Shown one piece after another: positions 1 through 5,393 of a stretch of DNA of 7,543 nt; position 1 is the first letter of the stretch; the number at the start of each line of letters is the position of its first letter. The stretch is from Eubacteriales Family XIII. Incertae Sedis bacterium (GTDB taxonomy: Bacteria > Bacillota_A > Clostridia > Peptostreptococcales > Anaerovoracaceae): the NCBI GenBank assembly GCA_031280075.1, contig JAITHG010000228.1:1-7543 (forward strand), written 5' to 3'. Below the pieces are notes generated by a model. That model did not search any database. It was not told the DNA's origin and saw only the letters and a list, made by a program, of their open reading frames with translations. Both the position numbers and the translations under genes were made by a program.

Positions 1-219
1 CAGCAAATGCAATAGCAACGCAGCAAATGCAATAGCAACGCAGCAAATGCAATAGCAAGCAGCAAATGCAATAGCAACGCAGCAAATGCAATAGCAGAGC
101 GGCAAATGCAATAGCAGAGCGGCAAATGCAATAGCAGAGTGGCAAATGCAATAGCAGAGCGGCAAATGCAATAGCAGAGTAGCAAATGCAATAGCAGAGC
201 GGCAAATGCAATAGCAGAA
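1..219. repeat. Array of eleven 20-bp tandem repeats, open at left edge
   Basis: Eleven head-to-tail units can be read with a period of 20 bp; unit 3 (41-59) lacks one base. The first unit is CAGCAAATGCAATAGCAACG. The core GCAAATGCAATAGCA is identical in every copy, and only the 4-5 bases joining the cores vary. Units 1-4 have AACG/AAG junctions with CAGC; units 5-11 have GAG or GAA junctions with CGGC, TGGC, TAGC or CAGC, as expected from stepwise local duplication. The plus strand carries a TAG in every unit, and because 20 is not a multiple of 3 all three frames are closed. The minus strand has neither ATG nor stop in the units. A period near two helical turns would place the cores on one face of the DNA, as in protein-binding iterons, but no replication gene is near. 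Function is unknown. Confidence 0.95.
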
Positions 220-262
220 CAGCGAAAGCGGCGCACAGCACCACTCCATTATCCGAAGGCGG

Positions 263-333
263 CAGCCCCGCTCGCCTGCCAGCCCAGGCGGTTGATTATA
301 CGAGGGGCGCCAGCCCCGGTCGCCCGCCAGTCC
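263..333. repeat. Imperfect 23-bp direct repeat in GC-rich pyrE leader
   Basis: Bases 263-285 and 311-333 match at 20 of 23 positions with a 48-bp spacing; both begin CAGCCCCG and contain TCGCC and GCCAG. Each copy can fold locally: CGCCTG (273-278) pairs with CAGGCG (285-290), and GGGCG (305-309) pairs with CGCCC (321-325). This leader, 220-362, contains no recognisable gene. I could not pick a convincing sigma-70 promoter for pyrE in it, so transcription may start inside or before the 20-bp repeat array. A leader attenuator is possible but unproven. Confidence 0.6.
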
Positions 334-347
334 CCCCGGGGAACATG

Positions 348-353
348 AAAGGA
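348..353 (+). promoter_or_regulatory. Ribosome binding site that decides the pyrE start
   Basis: AAAGGA lies 9 nt before the ATG at 363. The in-frame ATG at 345 has only GGGGA two bases upstream of it, which is too close to act as a Shine-Dalgarno sequence. AAAGGA lies downstream of that first ATG. The start at 363 is therefore favoured. Confidence 0.7.
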
Positions 354-362
354 ATACAGAAC

Positions 363-1073
363 ATGACCGGATATAAAACAGACTTCATCCACTTCCTCGC
401 TGAGGCAGGTGCCCTGAAATTCGGCGACTTCACGCTGAAGAGCGGCAGGCGCTCCCCCTATTTCATCAACACGGGCGCCTTTGACTCCGGGGAGAAGATC
501 GCCCGGCTCGGAGACTATTACGCTGCCTGCATCATGGAGCACATAGGGAGCGGCACCCTGCCTGCGGACATCCGGACGGTCTATGGCCCTGCCTACAAGG
601 GCATCCCACTCGCCGTCGCGACGGCATCGTCCCTCGCGCGCGTCCATGGCAGGGACGTTGGCTTCGCCTTCAACCGCAAGGAGGCGAAGGATCACGGCGA
701 AGGGGGCAGCTTCGTGGGCGCGAAGCTCGCGGACGGCGACAGGATCCTCCTCGTGGACGACGTCATCACGGCAGGCACCGCCATCCGGGAGACCATCCCC
801 CTGCTGCGCGCGGCGGCGGATGTCGAGATTGTGGGGCTCATCCTCTCGGTCGACCGCATGGAGCGCGGGACGGCAGGCGCAGCCGGCGCGCTGTCAGCGA
901 TGAGCGCCGTCATGGAAGCCGAGCGGGCGCTTGGTCTGCGCGTGCTGCCCATCGTGAACGTGCGCGAGCTGTTCGCGGGTGCGGCGGCGCTGACGGACGA
1001 AAAAGGCGCGCCCCTCCTGACGGAAGACCTGCGCGCCCGCATGGACAAATATATGGAAGCTTGGTGCGTCTAG
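363..1073 (+). CDS. pyrE: Orotate phosphoribosyltransferase PyrE
   Basis: PyrE joins orotate to PRPP to give orotidine 5'-monophosphate, the fifth step of de novo pyrimidine synthesis in the cytosol. The 236-residue product aligns well with the E. coli enzyme as I remember it: the start MTGYKTDFI matches MKPYQRQFI, followed by LKFGDFTLKSGR and SPYFINTG. Key motifs are the flexible catalytic loop FNRKEAKDHGEGG (residues 103-115) and the PRPP-binding loop LLVDDVITAGTAIRE (129-143). GPAYKGIPLA (75-84) is also typical. The protein is about 20 residues longer than the 213-residue E. coli form, partly through an Ala/Gly-rich insertion near residues 170-182 and partly through the C-terminal tail. 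The ATG at 345 is in frame, but the start at 363 has the better ribosome site and alignment. No other pyr gene is in the window; the gene converges with ilvN. Confidence 0.96.
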   Translation: MTGYKTDFIHFLAEAGALKFGDFTLKSGRRSPYFINTGAFDSGEKIARLGDYYAACIMEHIGSGTLPADIRTVYGPAYKGIPLAVATASSLARVHGRDVGFAFNRKEAKDHGEGGSFVGAKLADGDRILLVDDVITAGTAIRETIPLLRAAADVEIVGLILSVDRMERGTAGAAGALSAMSAVMEAERALGLRVLPIVNVRELFAGAAALTDEKGAPLLTEDLRARMDKYMEAWCV

Positions 1074-1102
1074 GCACCCGCTGCGCCAAAGCCACCTTGA
1101 CA

Positions 1103-1131
1103 GGATTGCGGCACTGGGGTTTCTGCGATCC
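1103..1131. terminator. Possible hairpin between convergent pyrE and ilvN
   Basis: GGATTGCGG (1103-1111) can pair with CTGCGATCC (1123-1131) as a 9-bp stem with two G-U wobbles and an 11-nt loop. It lies 30 nt after the pyrE stop and 75 nt beyond the ilvN stop, in the 132-bp gap where a terminator is expected. No T-run follows on either strand, so an intrinsic terminator is weakly supported. Confidence 0.25.
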
Positions 1132-1205
1132 AGCGCTGCTCGACAGAACTGCTGTGCTTGGTTCGCCGTGCCTGCCACATGCGTTGGTCGCGCACTTCCT
1201 TGCCG

Positions 1206-1730
1206 CTAAGCCTGCTCCCCTGCAAAGGCACCGCTCTCGAAAATGTACTCCTCCTCCTCGCCAGAGTTCAGCGCGATCGCCCCGCCGCGCGCCATGTCGA
1301 GGATCTCGTATTCGCCCAGGAGCTGCACGAGCAGGTCGATCTTCTCCGGCGTGTCGCTGTGCTCGAGCATGAGCGTCGTCGGGGAGATGTCCACGATGGC
1401 GCAGTCCATGATCTTCGCGAGGTCGACGATCTCCGTGCGTTCCGCCTTTGATGCGCGCACCTTGATGAGCATGATCTCACGGCGCGTCGAGCCGACGGGT
1501 GACAGCCGCTCGATGCGCAGCACGTCCTCCAGCTTGCTCATCTCTTCCGCCGCCTGGTCTGCTACGTAGTCGTCCCCTTCGACGACGACCGTCATGCGCG
1601 TCACGTCGTGGTTGCGCGTTGGACCCGCCGTGATGCTGTCGATGTTGAAGCCCCTGCGCGCCAGCAGCTGTGAGATGCGCGAGAGCACGCCGGGTTTGTT
1701 GTCCATTACTACGCCGATGGTATGCCGCAT
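1206..1730 (-). CDS. ilvN: Acetolactate synthase small (regulatory) subunit
   Basis: This subunit binds the catalytic IlvB-type subunit, raises its activity and confers feedback inhibition by valine in branched-chain amino acid synthesis. The 174-residue protein opens with an ACT domain (about residues 3-75). VVMDNKPGVLSRISQLLARR and GFNIDSITAGPT match the valine-binding fold, and RMTVVVEGD follows. The second domain begins at REIMLIKVRA (84-93) and includes DCAIVDISPTTLMLE and the IVE-like strand YEILDMARGGAIAL (141-154). The acidic tail after residue 156 is about ten residues longer than in E. coli IlvH. GGAGGT sits 6 nt before the ATG, so the start is secure. No ilvB, ilvC or leu gene is adjacent, so the gene appears monocistronic and its catalytic partner must lie elsewhere. 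The symbol could equally be ilvH. Confidence 0.96.
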   Translation of the reverse strand: MRHTIGVVMDNKPGVLSRISQLLARRGFNIDSITAGPTRNHDVTRMTVVVEGDDYVADQAAEEMSKLEDVLRIERLSPVGSTRREIMLIKVRASKAERTEIVDLAKIMDCAIVDISPTTLMLEHSDTPEKIDLLVQLLGEYEILDMARGGAIALNSGEEEEYIFESGAFAGEQA

Positions 1731-1782
1731 TTTCCTACCTCCGTGTACTTGCTGTGCCGCCGCATCCTGTCCCTATTCTCCT

Positions 1783-1811
1783 ATTTAAACATGGTTCCGG
1801 GCTAGAATCAA
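1783..1811 (-). promoter_or_regulatory. Candidate sigma-70 promoter of ilvN
   Basis: Read on the minus strand, TTGATT (1811-1806) and TTAAAT (1788-1783) are separated by exactly 17 bp. Each matches four or more of six consensus bases. The implied start near 1776 gives a leader of about 45 nt, too short for a T-box or peptide attenuator. Judged by eye only. Confidence 0.45.
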
Positions 1812-1859
1812 TTACTGTGTGCTGTCGCGCCTTTTTTTCCTGACTCCTTTTTTGCCCAA

Positions 1860-1896
1860 CTCCCCTTCCCTCCCCTCTCCTCCCCTCCCCTCCCCC
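1860..1896. repeat. 37-nt pure pyrimidine tract; G-quadruplex-capable minus strand
   Basis: Every base from 1860 to 1896 on the plus strand is C or T, mostly as CCCC or CCCTCCCC blocks. The minus strand therefore carries six runs of three to five G separated by 1-6 purines. That meets the usual pattern for an intramolecular G-quadruplex, and the near-mirror symmetry also allows triplex (H-DNA). It lies about 50 bp upstream of the candidate ilvN promoter and about 185 bp upstream of the dehydrogenase start. Confidence 0.85.
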
Positions 1897-2027
1897 ACGT
1901 TCCCGATTCCTTCCGTTCAGGCTCTCTTTGTGGTTTCATACAATTATTCCTCCAATGAATTGTGCAATCTGCCGAAGCATTTTGCGGGGCATCGTACTAT
2001 GATGAAGGAGTATCCGATTTTTATAAG

Positions 2028-2044
2028 TAAACCGCTTTAAACCG
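2028..2044 (+). promoter_or_regulatory. Direct repeat TAAACCG, candidate operator before the dehydrogenase
   Basis: TAAACCG occurs at 2028-2034 and again at 2038-2044, exactly 10 bp (one helical turn) apart. The pair is flanked by TTATA (2021-2025) and TATAA (2048-2052). It ends 37 bp before the dehydrogenase ATG, inside the AT-rich zone where the promoter should be. I could not choose a convincing -35/-10 pair. PucR-family activators often bind short sites near their target promoters, so this is a reasonable but unproven site. Confidence 0.4.
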
Positions 2045-2080
2045 TTATATAAAAGGAAGCATAACAGAGGACAGGACACC

Positions 2081-3517
2081 ATGATCGAAAAGAAAATGTA
2101 CATCGGCGGAGAGTGGGTCCAGGCTGCGTCCGGGGACACCCTCACGACAGTCAACCCATCGACGGGCGAGCCGTTCGGCATCGCGCCCAGCGCGGGCGCG
2201 GCGGACATAGACCGGGCGGTTGCGGCGGCGCGTGCCGCTTTCCCGGAATGGTCGGCGAAACCGCAGGCGGAGCGCAGCGCCGTCCTGACGAGGATCTCGG
2301 AAGCCATCAAGGCGCAGGCGGAGGACATCGCCCTGCTCGCCGCACAGGAGCACGGCATGCCCGCGAAGCTTGGTTTCGGACCTACGATGGGCGCGGCTGG
2401 CAACTTCGAGATGGCAGCCGTCTACGCCCGCGCGACAGGCGGGGATCTGATCAAGAGCGTCAAGACCGATGTCATGTATTGCTTCGACCGCGTACCCATC
2501 GGCGTGTGCGCGCTCATCATTCCGTGGAACCTGCCGTTCTTTCTCATGTCTCAAAAGATCGCGCTGGCCATTTCCACGGGCAACACCTGCGTCGTCAAGC
2601 CGCCTTCCATCAATTCCATCATCGGGTTGAGGCTGGCGGAGATCATCGACGGCGTAGACGGGCTTCCGAAGGGCGTCGTGAACGTCGTCACCGGCCCCGG
2701 CGGCAGCGTGGGCAATCTCCTTGCCTCTCATGCCGGGGTCGACGCGGTCGGATTCACCGGAAGCACGGAGACGGGTGTCTCCATCATGCACGCCGCCGCG
2801 CCGACCATCAAGAAGGTCATCATGGAACTGGGCGGCAAAAACCCCGCCATCCTCTACCCCGACGCGCCCATGCACCTCGCCATCGAGTCGCTCGGGCACC
2901 ACCAGTTTTTCAACTGCGGGCAGGCATGTGGCAGCCCCGGTCGCTATTATATCCACAAGAAGATCTACGACGAGTTCCTCGAGAAGCTCACTGCCGTCGC
3001 AAAGGCGCAGGTGCTCGGCGACCCGGCAGACCCTGCCACGACGATGGGACCGATGGTCTCCGCAGAGCATGCGGACAAGGTCATGGGCTACATCGAGTCC
3101 GGCGTGCGCGAGGGCGCGACTCTGCACTATGGCGGGAAGCGCTGGGGCGAGCGCGGCTACTACATCGAGCCGACAATCTTCACCGACGCCCAGACCAGCC
3201 ACAGCATCTACAAGGACGAGATCTTCGGACCGGTCGCCGTCCTCCGCACCTGGGAGGACGAGGAGGAGGTGCTGGGTCTTGCCGACGACAACACCTACGG
3301 GCTGACCGCGTCTATCTGGACGAAGGACTTCGCCCATGCGCTCAAGGCAGGGCGCAGGCTGACGGTCGGGACTTTCAGCATCAACGGGCACAACCTCATC
3401 GCCCCCGAGGCGCCGTGGGGCGGCGTGCGCGAGAGCGGCATCGGCAAGGAAGGCGGCTGGCAGGGCGTGCTCGAGTACACGGAGCGGAAGATGATCACGA
3501 TCAACCTGGCGGAGTAA
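2081..3517 (+). CDS. NAD(P)-dependent aldehyde dehydrogenase family protein
   Basis: The product oxidises an aldehyde to its carboxylic acid with NAD(P)+ in the cytosol. Its 478 residues are the normal length for the family. Visible landmarks are PWN (148-150, oxyanion Asn150), the cofactor loop FTGSTETG (225-232), general base Glu249 in MELGGKNP, catalytic Cys283 in FFNCGQACGSPGR and EIFGP (380-384). The adenosine-ribose motif reads KPPS (173-176), with Ser where NAD-preferring enzymes usually have Glu (KPxE); this suggests NADP+ may be accepted. The start has AGAGG 10 nt and CAGG 5 nt upstream. The substrate cannot be assigned. The gene is followed by its own terminator and then, on the same strand, a PucR-type regulator, which suggests inducible catabolism of a specific aldehyde or amine/alcohol-derived compound. 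Confidence 0.93.
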   Translation: MIEKKMYIGGEWVQAASGDTLTTVNPSTGEPFGIAPSAGAADIDRAVAAARAAFPEWSAKPQAERSAVLTRISEAIKAQAEDIALLAAQEHGMPAKLGFGPTMGAAGNFEMAAVYARATGGDLIKSVKTDVMYCFDRVPIGVCALIIPWNLPFFLMSQKIALAISTGNTCVVKPPSINSIIGLRLAEIIDGVDGLPKGVVNVVTGPGGSVGNLLASHAGVDAVGFTGSTETGVSIMHAAAPTIKKVIMELGGKNPAILYPDAPMHLAIESLGHHQFFNCGQACGSPGRYYIHKKIYDEFLEKLTAVAKAQVLGDPADPATTMGPMVSAEHADKVMGYIESGVREGATLHYGGKRWGERGYYIEPTIFTDAQTSHSIYKDEIFGPVAVLRTWEDEEEVLGLADDNTYGLTASIWTKDFAHALKAGRRLTVGTFSINGHNLIAPEAPWGGVRESGIGKEGGWQGVLEYTERKMITINLAE

Positions 3518-3542
3518 TAACACCCTGACCCACTGGACGCAC

Positions 3543-3668
3543 TTGATCCGGTTGGTTCTGTTGGTCCACTTGGTCCGGTTGGTCCACTTGGTTCAGTTGA
3601 TCCACTTAGTTCAGTTGATCCACTTGGCCCGGTTGGTTCAGTTGATCCACTTGGGGCAGTCGGTCCAC
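3543..3668. repeat. 9-bp minisatellite, 14 degenerate units
   Basis: Fourteen consecutive 9-mers have the pattern TTGRTYCRS, for example TTGGTCCAC, TTGATCCAC, TTGGTTCAG and TTGGCCCGG. They lie in the gap between the dehydrogenase stop and its terminator. Because the period is three codons, one minus-strand frame reads as GPT, APS, GST, EPT, GPS triplets, a degenerate collagen-like Gly-X-Y pattern. That frame has no nearby start codon or ribosome site and runs into DNA antisense to both neighbouring genes. The plus-strand reading from TTG at 3543 also lacks a ribosome site. I therefore treat the element as non-coding, either a decayed fragment of a collagen-like gene or an independent minisatellite. 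Confidence 0.85.
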
Positions 3669-3730
3669 CGATCCGGCGACCAAACGGCAGACCAGGTCGG
3701 CAGGCAGGACGCAAAGAACGAAACCATGGG

Positions 3731-3774
3731 CAGCGGGCACAGGCTTTTGATGAGCCTCCCGCTGTTCTTCTTTT
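3731..3774 (+). terminator. Intrinsic terminator after the aldehyde dehydrogenase
   Basis: CAGCGGG (3731-3737) pairs perfectly with CCCGCTG (3758-3764). Inside, AGGCT (3741-3745) pairs with AGCCT (3753-3757) across a 3-nt CAC bulge and a 7-nt loop. The stem is followed at once by TTCTTCTTTT. This would end dehydrogenase transcription before the PucR gene, so the two are probably separate transcription units. The minisatellite would be in the 3' untranslated region of the dehydrogenase mRNA. Confidence 0.78.
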
Positions 3775-3785
3775 ATGCTTTTCGG

Positions 3786-3815
3786 TTGTATGAAATTCTA
3801 TAATTATTATATAAT
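3786..3815 (+). promoter_or_regulatory. Candidate promoter of the pucR-type gene
   Basis: TTGTAT (3786-3791) and a perfect TATAAT (3810-3815) are 18 bp apart in strongly AT-rich DNA. A second TATAAT lies at 3799-3804. A start near 3822 would give a leader of about 40 nt containing GGGGG (3850-3854), 7 nt before the ATG at 3862. Confidence 0.55.
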
Positions 3816-3832
3816 ATGAACAGGAATAGAAT
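3795..3832. promoter_or_regulatory. 7-bp inverted repeat around the pucR -10 region
   Basis: ATTCTAT (3795-3801) is repeated inverted as ATAGAAT (3826-3832) with 24 bp between. The left arm lies in the promoter spacer and the right arm at or just after the expected start. A dimeric regulator bound here could block the polymerase, so autorepression is conceivable. The short arms in AT-rich sequence make chance a real alternative. Confidence 0.35.
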
Positions 3833-3861
3833 ATACTGCCTGAAAATACGGGGGTTTCTGT

Positions 3862-5121
3862 ATGGAAAAAACCACAAAGAAGAATCCGGCTGCGGACGCT
3901 GGTGCGCAGGATGCGGAGATCCTGCTCGACGTGCTGGCACGCCAGGACGGTCTCGAGGGGCTCGTCCGTGCGGGTGAACGACTGTTTACCAATCCTGTCA
4001 TCATCGCCGACCAGAGCTGGACGGTGCTCGCCATGACGGGCGATGTGGACATCCCCGGCGACACCGGGTGGAACGAGTTCCTCAATTTCGGGACGCTCTC
4101 GCCGGACACGGTGTCCCTGAACATCCGCCACAGGCTGACGGAGCGCATCGACACGAGCACGGAGCCGTTCTTCTGGCAGGAGCCGGGCATGCGCTACCGC
4201 AGGCTCATCGGGAAGGTCACAGGCGGGGCGTCGACCATCGCCACTGTCTCTGCCATTGAGTTCAAACGCAGTTTTCGCAAGGAAGATACCGGGCGCATGG
4301 ATCTGTTTTGCCGCGCCGTCTGCGCGGAGCTGCAGAAGAGCCGCTACCAGCAATACACGCGCGGGTTGCTCTACGAGGACTTCATCGTGAACATCCTCGA
4401 GGGGCGGCTTGTCGGGGCGGCTGCCATCGAGGAGAAGCAGCGGCTTTTCAAGCTGCCGTTTTCGGAGGGGTTGCAGGTCTTCGCTTTCGACACGGCGGGG
4501 TTTGACGAGCGCAAGGCATCCATCCCCTACATCCGCGACCGACTCGATGAGACCCTGTCGTTTGGGATCTCCGTGGTCTACGGCGGGCACATCGTGGCGC
4601 TCAAGGCATACGGCGAGGGCGCGGTGCGCCCGGAACGGCAGCACGCGCAGGATCTGCAGACGCTTTCCTCCTTCGCTGCGCAGTATAGCCTGCACTGCGG
4701 CATCAGCCGCCGGTTTGACGGGCTGCCGCACCTCGCAGCCCATTACGGGCAGGCGCGGGACGCGCTGCGGGTCGGCGCGCGGCTCGCGGGCGGGGAGCGC
4801 CTGCACCCCTACGAGCGGCGCGCGGTGCACCTCGTCGCCGAGCTTTGGGCCGAGCACGCAGACGGCAGCCAGCTGACACACGAGGGGCTGCTGCGCCTGC
4901 TCGACTACGACCGGACAAAGGGCACGGCGTTCGCGGAAAGCCTGAGGACATGGTTTGCCCACGCCCGCAACGTGTCATCGGCAGCAACGACCCTGCACAT
5001 GCACCGCAACACGCTCATCTACCACCTGAAACGGGCATGCGAGATCATGGAGGCGGATCTGCAGGACAGCGAGGTCATGCTGCATATAGAGCTGTCCTTC
5101 AAGTTTCTGGAGTTTGCGTAA
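3862..5121 (+). CDS. PucR/CdaR-family transcriptional regulator
   Basis: The 419-residue protein has the architecture of PucR-type regulators. An N-terminal sensory region (about 15-160, including NPVIIADQSWTVLAMTGD at 44-61) is followed by a central region resembling the degenerate GGDEF-like domain of CdaR (about 165-310). The C-terminal helix-turn-helix of the PucR type spans about 345-415: NVSSAATTLHMHRNTLIYHL (370-389), then KRACEIM and the closing LHIELSFKFLEF. The motif of alternating Ala helix plus HRNTL-YHLKR is diagnostic for this family, whose members activate catabolic genes in response to small metabolites. No transmembrane segment is visible. GGGGG lies 7 nt before the ATG. The gene sits 344 bp after the aldehyde dehydrogenase on the same strand and has its own promoter. 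The dehydrogenase is the obvious candidate target, by inference from proximity. Confidence 0.9.
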   Translation: MEKTTKKNPAADAGAQDAEILLDVLARQDGLEGLVRAGERLFTNPVIIADQSWTVLAMTGDVDIPGDTGWNEFLNFGTLSPDTVSLNIRHRLTERIDTSTEPFFWQEPGMRYRRLIGKVTGGASTIATVSAIEFKRSFRKEDTGRMDLFCRAVCAELQKSRYQQYTRGLLYEDFIVNILEGRLVGAAAIEEKQRLFKLPFSEGLQVFAFDTAGFDERKASIPYIRDRLDETLSFGISVVYGGHIVALKAYGEGAVRPERQHAQDLQTLSSFAAQYSLHCGISRRFDGLPHLAAHYGQARDALRVGARLAGGERLHPYERRAVHLVAELWAEHADGSQLTHEGLLRLLDYDRTKGTAFAESLRTWFAHARNVSSAATTLHMHRNTLIYHLKRACEIMEADLQDSEVMLHIELSFKFLEFA

Positions 5122-5141
5122 AAAAACCATCGCGAGAAGCC

Positions 5142-5171
5142 GACAGCACGCATTGACGGAAGCGTGCTGTC
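5142..5171. terminator. Perfect 10-bp inverted repeat after pucR-type gene
   Basis: GACAGCACGC (5142-5151) and GCGTGCTGTC (5162-5171) form a perfect stem with a 10-nt loop, 20 nt after the stop codon. No T-run follows on the plus strand. An A-run at 5120-5127 gives T7 on the minus strand, but 14 nt away from the stem. It may be a weak or factor-assisted terminator, an mRNA 3' stabiliser, or a protein site. Confidence 0.45.
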
Positions 5172-5262
5172 TCGGTGAATTGTCGCGTCGGCGCGGTCGG
5201 CCCACAATGACAGAAGCGTAGGGTGACCATAAAATTTGCAACAATATTTCTAATGACATACC

Positions 5263-5291
5263 TTGCATTTCCTCTTCTACGGGAGTACACT
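5263..5291 (+). promoter_or_regulatory. Candidate promoter of the wall-associated protein gene
   Basis: TTGCAT (5263-5268) and TACACT (5286-5291) are 17 bp apart. The match is only moderate (three and four of six). The implied start near 5298 leaves a leader of about 95 nt that contains the strong palindrome at 5347-5366. Confidence 0.3.
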
Positions 5292-5346
5292 GTCAACAAG
5301 AAGCCTGAACAATCCGACAAATGATCGAGCGGATGTTTGGATGGAA

Positions 5347-5366
5347 TCCCGCAATCTATTGCGGGA
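5347..5366 (+). promoter_or_regulatory. Strong hairpin in the leader, just before the ribosome site
   Basis: The 20-nt sequence is a full palindrome: TCCCGCAA pairs with TTGCGGGA around a TCTA loop. It ends 8 nt before the AGGAAGAGG ribosome site (5375-5383) and 27 nt before the ATG at 5394. It could influence translation or mRNA stability, or be an operator. No known riboswitch pattern was recognised. Confidence 0.6.
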
Positions 5367-5374
5367 AGTGGTAT

Positions 5375-5383
5375 AGGAAGAGG
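5375..5383 (+). promoter_or_regulatory. Ribosome site that sets the start at 5394
   Basis: AGGAAGAGG ends 10 nt before ATG 5394. An in-frame ATG at 5337 would add 19 residues ahead of an otherwise clean signal peptide and would place the leader palindrome inside the coding region. Its own upstream sequence has no good Shine-Dalgarno. The 5394 start is preferred. Confidence 0.7.
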
Positions 5384-5393
5384 AACATACATC

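Noticed and set aside
1..219. CRISPR array
   Set aside because: The units abut directly with only 4-5 variable bases. There are no spacers of normal length and no cas genes.
249..695. Minus-strand 148-codon frame opposite the start of pyrE
   Set aside because: Antisense to conserved PyrE sequence, with no recognisable domain.
1960..1990. Sigma-54 promoter for the dehydrogenase
   Set aside because: A TTTTGC block is present but the required GG of the -24 element is missing at the right distance.
1819..2040. 73-codon plus-strand frame across the pyrimidine tract
   Set aside because: Pro/Ser/Leu-rich translation of low-complexity DNA without a ribosome site; it overlaps candidate regulatory sites.
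2045..3523. Long minus-strand open frame of 492 codons opposite the aldehyde dehydrogenase
   Set aside because: It lies antisense to a gene with intact catalytic motifs, its product resembles no family I recognise, and long antisense frames are expected with GC-rich third positions.
2113..3528. Second plus-strand frame across the dehydrogenase
   Set aside because: The product is an Arg/His-rich shadow of the true frame with no motifs.
3295..4962. Minus-strand frame of 555 codons containing the collagen-like stretch
   Set aside because: It starts inside the antisense of the regulator gene and ends inside the antisense of the dehydrogenase. No start codon or ribosome site is close to the Gly-X-Y part.
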